A stretch of 64,000 nt of DNA from Cylindrobasidium torrendii FP15055 ss-10. Lineage: Eukaryota > Basidiomycota > Agaricomycetes > Agaricales > Physalacriaceae. Location: the NCBI GenBank assembly GCA_000934385.1, contig KN880455.1, positions 1 to 64,000 on the forward strand, written 5' to 3'. Below, piece by piece: positions 33,938 to 47,285 of this stretch. Under the pieces are notes generated by a model, which was given only the letters and a program-made list of their open reading frames with translations, did no database searches and was not told the DNA's origin. Numbering within the stretch: the first letter of the stretch is position 1; the number at the start of each line of letters is the position of its first letter. The position numbers and the translations under genes are program-made.

Positions 33938-35847
33938 TCAGAAGTCATCAAGGTCTACCTCCACCGAGTCCGTAATATCGGCTTCAAGCGACTTTGCGCC
34001 AGTCGCCAGGTCGGCGCTGGGCGACGGGCTTGCCATCGTGGAAGGCGCCTGTGATGCCAAAGGCGTCCCAGCCCTATCACTCATCAACATGCTCGTCTTG
34101 AGGATACTAGCAAACATACCTCGAGGGATCTTGACTGTTGGAATTCAGGTTCGTCCGAGGAATCGTCTTCAGCCGTGCACTTGCATCGGCCTTGCCGTTC
34201 TTCCTTTCTCTCGCCGCCGCGAGCTCTGCACGCCTGATCGCCTCCGCGTTTATCTTGCGGTTCTTTATCGACAGCGCCTCGAGTGTCGATTGACCTTCCT
34301 GACGCTGACGCTCGTCGGGGTACCGTTCATTGAAATCGGCAATCTGGAACTCAAGGCTACGGACCTCCTCCATGTCCTTGCGCTTTAACGCCAAGGCGCG
34401 CGCTTGGTTGAGCCGGGAACGCTCCATGGTGATTTGGGAAGTCGTTTTCGCACCGTTTGCTTTGCGAATTTGCTCCTTACGCTTTAGGATCCCGGATACA
34501 TCGGTCTGTGCACATAGGGATAAGCCCAAGAACGAGGAGCATGGAATCAATCTCACCTCTGTCAGCACCGTATGAATGAGAGACTGCATCTTCTCGTACT
34601 TCTTCTTGATCGACTGCGTAGTAGGATATGTTTGGCTAGCTGCCTGGATTTCCGTTGCTAGACGCGCAAGCTCCCCCTAAGAAATCATAAAGGAAGGGTC
34701 AAAACCACGCAGAATACACTGACTTCCTCCATGGGCGCATTAGATAGTAGATCCATGCGAAAGAATTTCCTGTGTTTGCCGTGCTGCAATTCGAACGTTC
34801 TGTCGACAGCTGTGCCTTCGACGAGGTAGGGTTTAACAGGTTCTGGGCTTAAGCCCATGACTTGACATATTCGATACACTGTACGACCTTTGTCGTCGTG
34901 CCCAATGCTATAGCGGACCCAAGCACCTGACAAAGTATCAGCAAGAACCAGAGGAATTGGGCAAAGCACACACCGGTGATGAACTCTGCAAACCACGGAG
35001 CAAGGAAATGCTTCTTGACCATCTCTCGTGTCACACGCCCGCGATTCATATCGCGGATTGTGGCTGGACCATTCTGTATTTGCGGCTCTGGAAGTTTCTC
35101 GCGTTTATTGGGTGGCGGCGAGGCAGCGTCGTCGGATTCCTTCTCTTCTTCGCCTTCCTCGCTTTCGTCTGTATCGACCTCCATGTCCGACTCATTATGG
35201 CGCGGTGAACGGTCGCCCTGCGTGGGATGAGAAAAGTGATTTAACGGCAATGTGGCACCGAACCCGTTTCCGGTCATCTTTAGCCTGACGGCGTGCTTTC
35301 AGTTCATCGAGTTTCCTCGTCTTCTCTTTCGTAGCACCAGGAGGGAGGCGCGCGCCTAGAACAAAGATAAGCATGATTTTCTGTTTGGTTGCGGAACACA
35401 CACGTTTGGAGTCAGGTTCTCCCCCTCTGCTCTCGCGCATCCGTCGTAAAGCCAGTTTGTCCTGGAGCTTCTGACGCTCTTCAGCGCGTCCTGCTAGCGT
35501 TTGCTCGCGCTCCATTTCGGTCATTTCCAGGAGCCTGGGGCAATTGAAGGCGTGGTTGAGAATTTGCTGGCTCCACGCACCGCTGGCGGTCAGACTCATT
35601 GATGTACTTCCCCTCCAGAGGGTAGGGGTCCTCGACCTCCTCGCTCTCTACCTCTTCACCATCTTCAAAGTCAGACACACTTTTCCCACCAGTGAGCATT
35701 TGAATACGCCGCGGTGCGATACACGTACTCGTTGGCCTTGCGCTTCCTATTGTGTTTCGATGTCTTCTTATGTCTCCTTCCCTCCTTGCTGGTGTGCTCT
35801 ACCAGTCCCAACAGCTCTGTCTCAAAGGGATCCGCATCTGATGACAT
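33938..35847 (-). CDS. RTF1: RNA polymerase-associated protein RTF1 (Paf1 complex)
   Basis: Paf1-complex subunit that links elongating RNA polymerase II to histone H2B ubiquitylation. Nine exons: complement(33938..34073, 34120..34505, 34557..34676, 34724..34926, 34974..35217, 35264..35355, 35404..35534, 35581..35679, 35729..35847), 509 residues; introns are 46-51 nt and in phase. Order of parts: acidic/basic N-terminus with YPLEGKYINESDRQR and LLEMTEMEREQTLAGR; an acidic linker; and the Plus3 domain (MNRGRVTREMVKKHFLAPWF, GAWVRYSIGHDDKGRTVYRI, GTAVDRTFELQHGKHRKFFR). A helical C-terminal part (EKMQSLIHTVLTE, RSLEFQIADFNERYPDE) follows, and the protein ends in EVDLDDF, matching the acidic end of fungal relatives. 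Confidence 0.95.
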
Positions 35848-36651
35848 GGTAGGCCGGTAGTGGATGAGGCTGGTGGCTGTGGCGAAAGTTGCAGTGGGGG
35901 CTGCGAACGAACAACGATTGGATCCGGGCACACGCGTCCGGGAATCGGTCCGATCCTGTATTCACGAATTGAATTCAAGCCTGCATTCATTAACGATGCC
36001 AGTGCAGGGCTGGGCGCTGCACGCATTGCATAGGAACAGGTTGGGAATAGGGCTCAAGTGCTGGGCGCTGGGCGCCTAAGTTTTATTTACATCGGCGTTC
36101 CAGGCTGAATGGACATTCTGCTGCGGGCTGTGTCGCGGACGCCGGAAGTGCTGGGTAACCGGTCATAAAAATATGCTGTCTTCGCCAGTCGCGCGCTATA
36201 GGAAAGATTGGGTTGCTGTCGTAAGGCAAAGGCCAGCGACCTGCAGCAAGCAGGCTGTCCAAACGAAATTGAGGCCATTTCGTAAATAGTTGAAGCAATT
36301 TGCGCGCGCGATCGACGCCTCATCTGTCCAACGCTGGTCGCCTGGCCGAAGTATCTCAGTTCAGAGGCGACGCCGTTGGGTGAGATTGTTACCAAAATTG
36401 CCCCAAGGCAAAGAAATGCAGCTTAGAGAGCACGCTATTGAATGAGTGCACGATGACCTCGCGGACGGCGGGGCAGGCGCAGGGCAGGCGCGTCCCTTTT
36501 GAAGGCACATTACCCGGCCCGACACGCCGAGCTTTCCATTTTCGAGTGGTTACCGCACGCCGGCCAAGGTTTGTTTCGTCATACACCGCCTGTCGTGATC
36601 ACTACCCGTTCTTTCCTTTCCACCACCATCCACCCGCAGGCATCTCCGACG
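35848..36651. other. Divergent promoter region between RTF1 and FKS1
   Basis: About 0.8 kb between two divergent start codons. The final 90 nt before FKS1 are C/T-rich (TTCTTTCCTTTCCACCACC), a typical leader of a highly expressed fungal gene. Confidence 0.5.
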
Positions 36652-39600
36652 ATGTCCAGACGGCCAGGCCACAGCCAGGAGGGCTACCCGTCGTCGTCGC
36701 CGCCGTCTACAGACGCGCATCAGACGGACCCGTTCACCGCCCCTCCTCGCCGGTATTATGACAACGACCCTGAAGACTACGCCAACAACAGAGATACCTA
36801 CGCTTCGGATAACAGTGGAACTGGCTTTTATGATCACAACGGTGCTTATGATCCCTATCGTGCGTGTCATTGGCTTTGCTAGCGCCGACATGAGCTGAAC
36901 ATGTTGCAGCACCACAGGACAACGATTCCGACGGCGACGTCTATGGCCAGCGTTACACTCCCTCAGCAGAGTCGCTCGGTGTGCCGCGGATGGGACAGTC
37001 GGACTCATCAACGCCGACATTTGCAGATTATTCTGGGTCGGCTGGTCGCGATGCGTACCCAGCCTGGTCAAGCGAGCGCTCGATACCGCTTTCAAAGGAG
37101 GAGATAGAGGATATCTTCCTCGATCTTACGCAGAAGTTCGGTTTTCAGCGCGACTCAATGCGCAACATGGTGCGCACCGAACATTTTTACCGTGTCCGAC
37201 CCGATGACGCTAACTCGCACACAGTTCGATTTCCTTATGCAGTTACTCGACAGCCGGGCCTCTCGCATGCCGCCGAACCAGGCGCTGCTGACACTGCATG
37301 CGGACTACATCGGTGGCCACAACGCCAACTATCGCAAATGGTACTTCGCCGCCCAACTCGACCTTGACGATGCTGTGGGCCAGTCACAAAACCCTGGCCT
37401 GACCCGCCTGAAGTCGAAAAAGGGTGGCAAGCGTCCGTCACATGAAAAGTCACTCAGCACGGCCATCGAGCGCTGGCGACAGGCGATGAACAACATGTCG
37501 CAATACGATCGCCTGCGTCAGATCGCCCTCTACCTCCTGCTCTGGGGAGAGGCGGCACAAGTCCGGTTTGTGCCCGAGTGTCTTTGCTTCATCTTTAAAT
37601 GTGCGGACGACTACTATCGCTCGCCAGAATGCCAGAACAGGGTTGAGCCGGTTCCCGAGGGCCTCTACCTGCGTGCTGTCGTGAAGCCACTATACCGTTT
37701 CATCCGCGACCAGGGCTATGAGGTCCTTGACGGCAAGTTTGTCAGGCGCGAGCGGGACCACCAAGATATCATTGGCTATGACGACGTCAACCAGCTCTTT
37801 TGGTATCCGGAGGGCATCGCCCGTATCGTCCTGAACGACAAGTCGCGTCTCGTTGATCTGGCTCCCGCCGCACGCTTCATGAAATTCGACCGTATCGACT
37901 GGAACAGGGCGTTCTTCAAGACGTATTATGAGCGCCGCTCGTTCGGCCATCTCCTCGTGAACTTCAACCGGATCTGGGTCATTCATATTGCCCTCTACTG
38001 GTTTTACACGGCTTACAACTCGCCTTCGGTTTATCGCATCGGCAATGACAATGTTCCCGCCCTGGCTTGGAGCGCCTCTGCTCTTGGTGGCGCTGTTGCT
38101 ACCCTCATCATGATTGCTGCTACCATCGCCGAATTTTCGTACATCCCAACCACCTGGAACAACACATCACACCTCACCCGACGACTAGTTTTCCTCCTGA
38201 TCACGCTCGGCCTAACCGCTGGCCCATCCTTCTATGTTGGAATCGCAGAGTCCAACGGCAGTGGAGGCCAGCTGTCACTCATCCTTGGCATTGTGCAGTT
38301 CTTCATCTCGGTGGTGGCGACAATACTATTCGCGGTTATGCCATCTGGTCGCATGTTTGGTGACAGGGTCGCGGGCAAGTCGCGGAAGTATCTTGCTAGC
38401 CAGACGTTCACAGCCAGCTATCCCTCGCTTTCCAAGTCCAGTCGCATCGCCTCCATCGTGCTTTGGATCCTCGTTTTCGGTTGCAAGGCCACGGAGTCGT
38501 ACTTCTTCTTGACACTTTCGTTCCGTGATCCCATTGCAGTCATGGTCACCATGAGAATTCAAGGTTGCTCAGACCGACTCTGGGGCAATGCGCTTTGCAG
38601 GTATCACGCGGTGTTCACCCTCACTATCATGTACATCATGGATCTATCCCTCTTCTTCCTGGACACATTTCTGTGGTACATTATCTGGAACACTGTCCTG
38701 TCAATTGCCCGCTCGTTCATCCTCGGTTTGTCGATTTGGACACCATGGAAGGACATCTTTACGCGTCTGCCCAAGCGGATCTACGTCAAGTTACTGGCGA
38801 GCAATGACATGGAAGTCAAGTATAAGCCCAAGGTGCGTTTTGGGTCTCTTATTGGTGGCATATAAATGGCTAACATGTTTGTAGGTTCTTGTATCTCAGA
38901 TCTGGAACGCCATCATCATATCGATGTACCGCGAGCATCTCCTCTCCATTGATCACGTACAAAAGTTGCTTTACCACCAGGTCGACACTGGTGCTGCAGG
39001 AAGCGGTCGTCGGAGCCTACGCGCACCACCATTCTTTGTCTCACAAAACGACAAGGTTGGCGAATTCTTCCCGCCGGGTAGTGAGGCGGAGCGTCGCATC
39101 TCCTTCTTCGCCCAGTCCTTGACCACTGCCATGCCGCCACCTGTCCCAGTCGATGCTATGCCTACCTTCACCGTCCTTGTACCTCATTACAGCGAGAAGG
39201 TATTTGACCATCAGCCTGCCTTGGAGCCGCCATTAACATCACCATTAGATCTTATTGTCGCTGCGTGAAATTATTCGCGAGGAAGACAAGAATACTCGTG
39301 TCACCCTGTTGGAATACCTCAAGCAGCTCCATCCGATTGAGTGGGATAACTTCGTCAAGGACACCAAGATTCTCGCAGAAGAAAGTGCCATGTTCAACGG
39401 CGTCAGTCCCTTCGGAGACGAAAAGCAGGCAAAGACAGATGATTTGCCGTTCTACTTCATTGGCTTCAAGAGTGCGGCACCCGAGTTTACTCTCCGTACA
39501 CGCATCTGGGCATCTCTTCGCGCGCAGACCCTTTATCGCACCGTCTCCGGCATGATGAACTATTCCAAAGCTGTGAAGCTCCTGTACCGTGTCGAGAACC

Positions 39601-42513
39601 CCGAGGTCGTCCAGATGTTTGGTGGAAACACCGACAAACTCGAGCGGGAGCTTGAACGCATGGCTCGTCGCAAATTCAAGTTCGTCGTGTCGATGCAGCG
39701 CTACTCCAAGTTCAACAAGGAGGAGCAAGAAAATGCCGAGTTCCTTCTGCGTGCTTATCCCGACCTTCAAATTGCATACCTTGACGAGGAACCTGCTCGC
39801 AAGGAGGGTGGCGACCCCAGGATCTTCTCTGCCCTCATCGATGGGCACAGCGAGCTCAACCCCGAGACAGGACGCCGCAAGCCCAAGTTCCACATCGAAC
39901 TCCCCGGCAACCCCATTCTTGGTGATGGCAAGTCCGACAACCAGAATCATGCGATCATCTTCTACCGCGGCGAATATCTTCAGCTCGTCGATGCTAACCA
40001 GGATCACTACCTGGAGGAGTGTCTCAAGATCCGCAACATCCTGGCCGAATTCGAAGAGCTGACCCCGACTCAGCAAAGCCCGTATGCTCAGTGGGGTGCC
40101 AAGGATTTCAAGAAAGCGCCCATTGCAATCGTCGGTGCTCGCGAGTACATCTTCTCGGAGAACATTGGTATTCTTGGTGACCTCGCGGCCGGCAAAGAAC
40201 AGACATTCGGTACCCTCGCTGCGCGTTCCATGGCGTTCATTGGTGGCAAGCTCCACTATGGTCACCCCGATTTCCTCAACGCCCTCTTCATGAACACTCG
40301 TGGTGGTGTGTCCAAGGCGCAGAAGGGTCTTCACTTGAACGAGGATATCTACGCCGGCATGAATGCTTTCGGACGTGGTGGTGTCATCAAGCATACGGAA
40401 TACTTCCAGTGCGGAAAGGGCCGTGACCTGGGCTTCGGCACCATCCTTAACTTCCAGACCAAGATTGGAACGGGTATGGGCGAACAACTGCTCAGTCGCG
40501 AGTACTACTACCTCGGTACCCAACTACCCATTGATCGTTTCCTCACCTTCTACTATGGCCATCCTGGATTCCAGATCAACAACATGCTGGTCATTCTTTC
40601 GGTGCAGTTGTTTGTCTTGACGAGTGAGTGTTCCCTTTGTTTCTCAATATTGGGCTAATATTCGTGTAGTGGTCTTCCTGGGCACTTTGATTTCGACGGT
40701 CAAGGTCTGCAAGTACACGAACAGTGGACAGTTCATTCCTGCCGGCCAAGGCGGATGCTACAACCTCGATCCTGTTTTCCAATGGATCGAACGTTGCATC
40801 ATCTCCATCTTCTTGGTCTTCATGATTGCATTCTTGCCACTCTTTTTGCAGGGTATGTTCATTGCCGTGATGCGGCCTTCAATTGCTAACACCTGGTAGA
40901 ACTCGTCGAGCGTGGAACATGGAAAGCCATCATCCGCTTGACGAAGCAACTGTTGTCGGCATCGCCTATGTTCGAAATTTTCTCGACCCAGATTCAGACC
41001 CACTCTATTCTGAGCAACTTGACTTTCGGTGGTGCGCGTTACATTGCAACAGGTCGTGGATTTGCCACCAGTCGCATCTTCTTCAACATCCTGTACTCTC
41101 GATTCGCCGGCCCAAGTATCTACCTCGCTATGCGGACGTTGATCATGTTGCTCTATGTGACTCTCACACTCTGGACACCATGGCTCATCTACTTCTGGGT
41201 GACCATCATCTCGTTGGCCATCGCACCCTTCGTCTTCAACCCGCATCAGTTCGTCTTCTCCGACTTCATGGTTGACTACCGGTGAGTTGTACTGCCCCAT
41301 GATTTGTCTTCTTGCTCAAATTTGTCTCAGCGAATTTATTCGGTGGATGTGCCGTGGAAACTCGCGGTCGCACAACAACTCATGGATTGGATACTGCCGT
41401 TTGTCGCGCACCATGATTACAGGTTACAAGAAGAAGAAGCTGGGTCACCCATCCGAGAAATTGTCGGGAGATGTTCCTCGTGCGACATGGCTGGCTGTGT
41501 TCTTCCCAGAGATCGTATTCCCCGTTGTCATGGCCGTTCTCTTCGTCATCGCGTACTGCTTCGTCAAGTCCTTCCCCATCGATGGCGAGCTCCCTCCGAG
41601 CCCGTTGATTCGCATTGCCATTGTGTCGCTCGGACCCATCGTGTGGAACGCTGCAATTCTCCTGGTCATCTTCATCTTCAGTATCTTCCTCGGGCCCATG
41701 CTTGACCCTCTCTTCCCAATGTTCGGATCAACGATGGCGTTCATCGGTCACTTCCTTGGCACGCTTGGAATGATCGCGTTCTTCGAGTTCCTCGTACGTG
41801 TTGTTTCCTTGCCCATGTCTGCTTGCTCATTTTTTGCAGTGGTTCCTTGAAGCGTGGGATCCGTCGCATGCTGTCCTCGGCTTGCTGACCATGATCGCGG
41901 TTCAGCGCGCCATACACAAGATCCTTATCTCTGTCTTCCTGTCTCGTGAATTCAAGCACGACGAGACGAACAGGGCGTGGTGGACTGGTCGGTGGTACGG
42001 TCGTGGCCTCGGTGCGCACGCCATGTCGCAACCCGCTCGTGAATATGTTGTCAAGATTGTCGAACTCGGCCTCTGGAGCTCTGATCTCATCATGGGTCAT
42101 ATACTACTGTTTTTGCTGTCAATGCCCATCCTCATCCCGTATTTCGATCGCATCCATGCTACCGTGCTTTGTGAGTACCATTTCTTTCTTGGTGGTCGCC
42201 TCATTGACCATGCCCTCTAGTCTGGCTACGACCCTCAAAACAGATTCGCGCACCTGTGTACTCGCTCAAGCAGAAGAGGACACGGAGGAATATCGTGAGT
42301 GCAAACCCCCCTTTGCCCTGGGCAGTGACTAAACTGTCTACAGATTGTCAAGTATGGTATGGTGTACATTCTGGCGTTTGTGATCTTCGCAGCTCTCATT
42401 GTGACGCGTACGTCTTCTGCTCGACAGTCCATTTTCTTCAGCTGACTCTTTGTGCAGCCGCTGTACTACGCAACGTTGTCAGCTTCGACTGCGCAATATG
42501 CCGGAGCATATGA
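36652..42513 (+). CDS. FKS1: 1,3-beta-glucan synthase catalytic subunit
   Basis: Plasma-membrane enzyme that polymerises UDP-glucose into wall beta-1,3-glucan (GT48). Twelve exons: 36652..36859, 36910..37169, 37225..38832, 38885..39199, 39249..40623, 40670..40852, 40900..41281, 41331..41793, 41840..42170, 42221..42294, 42344..42407, 42458..42513, 1772 residues, the usual FKS length. After a polar N-terminus come the FKS1 domain ([40 protein letters not shown]) and a first group of membrane helices. The large cytosolic glucan-synthase domain follows ([60 protein letters not shown]), then a second membrane block ([15 protein letters not shown]). The last splice reads [18 protein letters not shown] and stops at 42513. 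Another frame in that exon stays open longer but would need a non-canonical junction. Rho1 is the known regulatory partner of the family. Confidence 0.96.
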
Positions 42514-43171
42514 TGGAAATGGACAATATTATATTGCTGTTTGTGTTATGCCTCTTTACGGACTACCTATATATTTTCTCCTTTAGACTATCGCTTGTGT
42601 ATTCTGATGACCCTCCCCCCTACTGCCCTACACGATGAGTCGGTCCATTCATTTTCATGTTATAATGTCTCGCGGCGGTCGGACTCTCGTCCTAGGATAA
42701 TTTTATTCGCACAAAGCTTTGGACATTTTAGTGTAGGCATATTCCCCCCAATATCATCGATTCCGATTGTGCTACTCTGTGCTTGCAAGCGGCAGTTTGG
42801 TTGTTTGTGTGTCGAAAAGGATGGGCACAGTGAAGTAGGTATCATGGTGGGCTAGTTAACACACGGCCTTATAAGTAAGGTGTAATGGCATCCCAGCAGA
42901 CCAGTAAGTAGTGGGCTAATGAGGCTTGACCAGACTTCACGGGGCAACCATTACGGTTAGCATGGCTCGGCAGACTATCTTACGGTCTTATTAAAGCAAC
43001 TTTTCCCTTAACTTAGCTCCTCACGGGTCTATTGTTTTGTCTGGCAAACGCAAATGAGAAACCCTTAGGGCATGCACTCCCGTATTTGAGGTATACAAGT
43101 CATATTCCATACAAAATTCCGCCAATTCTACTTATATACAGTACAATATGGACCTTCGGACTGCTTAACGC
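42514..43171. other. Intergenic region between convergent FKS1 and M35 genes
   Basis: 3' flanking sequence of both genes, AT-richer than the coding regions. No gene is supported. Confidence 0.5.
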
Positions 43172-44449
43172 TTAGCACTGGGTGTCAGCGTAGACCTGGG
43201 TGGTGAAGCACTGTATCAAGGTTGTCAGACCCTAGGCGACTAGTATGGAAAACGAGAAAGGCGTACGTTGAAGTTGTCAGCGTTGGAGATCTGCTGAGAT
43301 GCAGAGAGTGCTTGGTCGGCGGCGCAACCGTAGGTAACGTCGTCGGTGTCAGCAACGGCGTGGGTCAGCTCGTGGAGGGTGGTTCCGCCACGAATGTTGC
43401 GGCTGGCGACTGTGGTTCCCGTGCAGAGCGAGGGAGTGTCGACCTCGTCAAAGAAGATATCACAGAAGTAGATCTGAGAAGAAGGAGTCAGCACACTGCA
43501 TTTGTGACCGAGAAAGAAGGGGTTAAGTACTAACATCGGTTGTAGCAATGAGGGTGTATGCAATGACATTGCCGTCGCAAACATCGTATTCGTCCACGCA
43601 GCTGAGCGTGCGAGAGGAGTCGTTTTCGCCGGATACAGCGTCCAGGATGCCGGTCACGCTGGAAACGGAGTTGCTGCTGAAGTAGGAGCTGAAGAGCGAA
43701 TCGGAGGCGCCGTTGGAACTGACATAGTCCGAGCTGATGGACGCGAGCTCCTTGGCCTCGGTGTACGACGCGTCAATGAACGAGAGCTGGGAAGAATCCG
43801 AACAAGTGGGCGTGGCACGCTTGTAGGCGCGCTTCGCAACATCAGAAGTAACCTCCACTTCGATTGCCTGCGAGGAAACGGAAACTTTGGCAAGGTCCGA
43901 GGCTGATGCGGCAGAGTCGCCGACGTTGAGCTCGGTCTTGGGGGTGAACGAGAACTTGCCAGTGCCGGCAGACGCAAAGTCGTAGATGTCGGCGACTGTA
44001 ACAGAACGAGTAAGGGACTGGAGGAGGAGCATTACAGGAAAGAACTATCCACACCTTTGTGGCTCACGGTCACGCTCTCTCCAGCTGGGATGGTGGCGTA
44101 GGCAGCGTCGTTGAGCTGGGCGGAAACCTGGAGCATTGTCGGTATGCATTCCAACTCACATTCAACGGACGCGACAAACCTTGACACCGGTGAAGGGGAC
44201 CTCAGCACCGTCCTTGGTGACAGTGAAGGAGCGTGTCGGGAGGCTGTCGAGGATGGTGCCATACTTGAGAACCTTCACATCATCCGAGTTGTTGTTCGTG
44301 ATGACGGCCGTGAACTCCAGGTCCTTGATCGAGCTGACGCTGCTCGAGGGTGCGGTCACCTCGACGTTGAGCCCATCGAACCTCTTTGCGGGAGAGGCGA
44401 GGGCAATGGCGGCGAGGGAGGCAGAGACGAGGGCAGAGAATGCGAACAT
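43172..44449 (-). CDS. Secreted deuterolysin-type metalloprotease (M35)
   Basis: Extracellular zinc endopeptidase of the aspzincin family. Five exons: complement(43172..43210, 43267..43473, 43535..43995, 44055..44127, 44180..44449), 349 residues. A signal peptide (MFAFSALVSASLAAIALAS) is followed by a long propeptide up to the basic site KRAYKRA at about residue 190, then the mature protease. The active site is TTLHELTHAVADTDDVTYGC: HELTH supplies two zinc His and the catalytic Glu, and a following Asp supplies the third ligand. Conserved cysteines, including CDEYDVCDG-like CVDEYDVCDG and the C-terminal DTQC, fit disulfides of the mature enzyme. A GTATAAATAC box lies about 85 nt upstream. It probably takes part in nutrient protein degradation. 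Confidence 0.93.
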
Positions 44450-44529
44450 GCTGGGATCAGGAGGAGGAGGATGAGGAGGCTAGAGCTGGGATGCTAAGAG
44501 ACCTTGGATTTCCCCGTCGACGGCACCCT

Positions 44530-44540
44530 GGTATTTATAC
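44530..44540 (-). promoter_or_regulatory. TATA box of the M35 protease gene
   Basis: The minus strand reads GTATAAATAC, 82-92 nt before the ATG at 44449, comparable to the TATA position of the GH6 gene. Confidence 0.5.
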
Positions 44541-45839
44541 AAAAGCAGTATCCGTTGACAGAGAAAGACGGTCATCATAATCATTGGCCCATGTGCGGTT
44601 AGTCTTGGGACTATGTGACAGCAGAAAAGGAAAGAGTCCCGGTATCATTTCAGAAGTGGCCGGAGATTATGCAGCGAAGCCAGAGAAGCGACGAGATAGA
44701 CCAGCATTCGGTACTTGTCATGTGGGAAGGTTGTGTTGTTTACTGATAGCGGGGAAAGAGACGCGCAAATCGTCGTCATCCAGAGTCTGTTTACACAAGG
44801 GGATGCCCTTGGCTGGGCAGGGGAAAATACGACTTACAAAGCCCAAATTGGGCTGATGCCACTGCAGACGACTCTGTTGAATGCTCAAAATATAGATTGT
44901 GTGTCCACGTCCCAAACATAAACCAAAATAGCACAGAAAGTACGCGCAAGGGAATAAAAATCGATTTGGTAGTACCGACGCTTATCGAGGTTGACTGAAG
45001 ATTGACCATGAGGTGTGGAGCGCCGCCATAAGCAAATACCCAGAACATAGCCTTAACCACTAGTAACAGGGTCCAGGCTGCATAGAAAGGTGCATGCAAC
45101 TATTTAATTCTCCAGCGATGCAACGGAACCTCTGCCGTCGTTCACCTCGTGATGACTATCTGCTCAAGGTTGACGAAAACCGCGCGGTCTTTGTCAATGC
45201 CGGTCTGCCTCGTGAAGGCTGTTTGCTGTACTCACCGTCATCCCACAAGCTCATGACTGGTTCTGTACACTTGGTAAACCTGGATGACTTGGTATCAACG
45301 ACCATCGAGTCAGACCCATGTTTTTGACAATATAATAAATATAATGTTCCCCCACTTCGACGTATCTCTAGGAATGCTCAACAAACATACTTAGATGGAC
45401 TTGAAAATTACTACGCGCCTGTTGGTTACGCTCGAACTGTGTGAGCACAAGTTTAGAAGCTGGTTCTAGTTTGCCGTGCTTCACAGATTTCAGCACAGTG
45501 GGGACGGCCCGCAGAGTTCTCAGTAATTGACACTGGTAAGTTCCAGGAGCATACCACATGGTGTCAACCTGCTATCAGGATGTAGTTCTGGTGTCAACAG
45601 ATGCTCGTATTCAAGTCCATCGGCGAGCAAGTGGTATGTGTTTTCTTCACCGGCCCGCGCTCAACATGTGTGAACAACATCAAGAAAGACAGAAAACATG
45701 TGAAGTATGAAAGTTTCCCTGTCATGAGTTTGAAAGGCTTCCCAACGAGTTGGAAGATGGCTGTTGTTCAACAAGCCGGAGGCTGAGCCCGGCGATGAAA
45801 GTGATCGTGATCATAGTACGCGACTTGTCCTCAACGGCC
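44541..45839. other. 1.3-kb intergenic region
   Basis: Between the divergent M35 and Nudix genes. A 77-codon plus-strand frame at 45094-45327 has no recognisable features and is not called. Confidence 0.45.
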
Positions 45840-47095
45840 ATGGCGATGAAGAACTTATCCTTGATTGACCTCATAGACATATGCGACAACGCGCGCCCGA
45901 GTGGTCCGCGTACGAATCTAGACTTTGACGCCGAACGACTTGTACCCTTCTACCTATCGCCTTCACCTACAAGCCCCATCGTCGGTCTGTTGCGCCCAAT
46001 TATCGTGGAGAAACTATCCCAGGAGACTGCAGATGTTTGGAATGTGCAATCCAACAGAATCAGCTTTGCCGCCAGTATAAACACACCACTGAAGAGGTCA
46101 GCCGCGATGAAAGAGCTATGCGAGCGTTGGAGGGACCAGGAGCTATTCGCGAATGTTTGTGGGCCCAGTAAATGGCGAGCAGAGCTCTATCCTATATGGA
46201 AGGACCCATTTGGCGCCGCAGAGTATCCGCCAGCAGGAAAGGAGGATAGCGATGCATACAACTTTGCATTCGAGATGGAGCGCTCGGCGTGCGCACTCTT
46301 TGGGGTCATCACGTACGGCGTCCATAGCACTTTCTATGAGCGAGGAGATGATGGTCTTAAACTTTGGATACCGACGAGAGCAAAGACAAAACAGACGTGG
46401 GTGCGTTCAGCAGGAAATTCATACCCAGCATGCTGACCATCTTGCACTAGATGGCCTGGGTTTCTGGATAATACGGTGGCCGGCGGTATTCCAAGTGGAA
46501 TGGCGCCTTTTGAGTCACTCGTGAAAGAATGCATGGAAGAAGGCAGCATCGACGAATCCATTGTGCGCCAGTTTGCACGAGGTGTCGGCGCTGTCAGTTA
46601 CTTTCACCGGTGAGTGTTTAGACTGGTATCGTGTGAAATGGAACCTCACATCTACACTCCATAGGACATCTGAAGGCTGGCTTCAGCCCGAAATCGAGTG
46701 CGTTTCTGAACTGCAAGTCGGCTGAATAGAGCGACTAATTGGTTCTTAGATTCGTCTATGATGTCCTGATACCTGCGAATCATCCGAATCCAGGCGCGTT
46801 CGTACCAAAGCCACTGGACGGTGAGGTAGAGTCTTTTGAGCTTCTGGATATTGCCGTTGTGCGCAAAAAGATGGAGGAAGGGTTGTTCAAACCCAACTGC
46901 GCTGTAGGTGAGTAGTACTCGCATGTTTACAGGTCGTGAATTTCCTCTCAAACATACATTTCAGTTATCATTGATCTCCTTATCCGGCTGGGCTATGTGA
47001 CGCCGGAAAATGAGCCAAGGTTTTTAGAAATTCTGTCGCGACTGCACGGCGACTTTGGATATGGTCGCTGGAAGGACCTACCTGCAAGTTTGTAA
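45840..47095 (+). CDS. Nudix hydrolase, thiamin-pyrophosphokinase-related (YJR142W type)
   Basis: Homolog of yeast YJR142W-type Nudix proteins (N-terminal DUF4743 plus Nudix domain), some of which dephosphorylate damaged forms of thiamin diphosphate. Five exons: 45840..46396, 46451..46609, 46665..46697, 46750..46907, 46965..47095, 345 residues. The N-terminal domain ends before GLKLWIPTRAKTKQTWPG. The Nudix region shows FLDNTVAGGIPSGMAPFESL and a Nudix-box helix VKECMEEGSID. Next are WLQPEIEFVYDVLIP and DGEVESFELL, then FKPNCAVVIIDLLIRLGYVT near the end. The REUxEExGU motif is present in relaxed form, as is usual in this subfamily. The third exon is 33 nt. Start at the MAMKNLSL ATG; the region upstream contains no domain sequence. 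Confidence 0.9.
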
Positions 47096-47285
47096 CTGGT
47101 ACTGTCCAGTAGCGTAGTGGAGATGAACAAATGACAATTTATACAATATAGGCCTAACCGGAGTTCATTTTCACTCTCCGGTCGGTGCTGCCTGTCAAAA
47201 ATGCTCGCTTCGCCACTTCTTCGCCACTTTTTCGCCTTCCAGTTAAAAAGTTTGTTTTTGAGTTTCTCTTCCTCTGACCACCACC

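Noticed and set aside
39252..40523. 423-codon open frame on the minus strand
   Set aside because: It lies wholly inside the FKS1 catalytic exon and is a codon-bias shadow of that strongly conserved gene; its translation shows no domain.
42458..42586. Longer C-terminal frame for FKS1 ending at the TAG at 42584
   Set aside because: The canonical GT-AG junction is out of phase with it; the in-phase reading ends at the TGA at 42511-42513.
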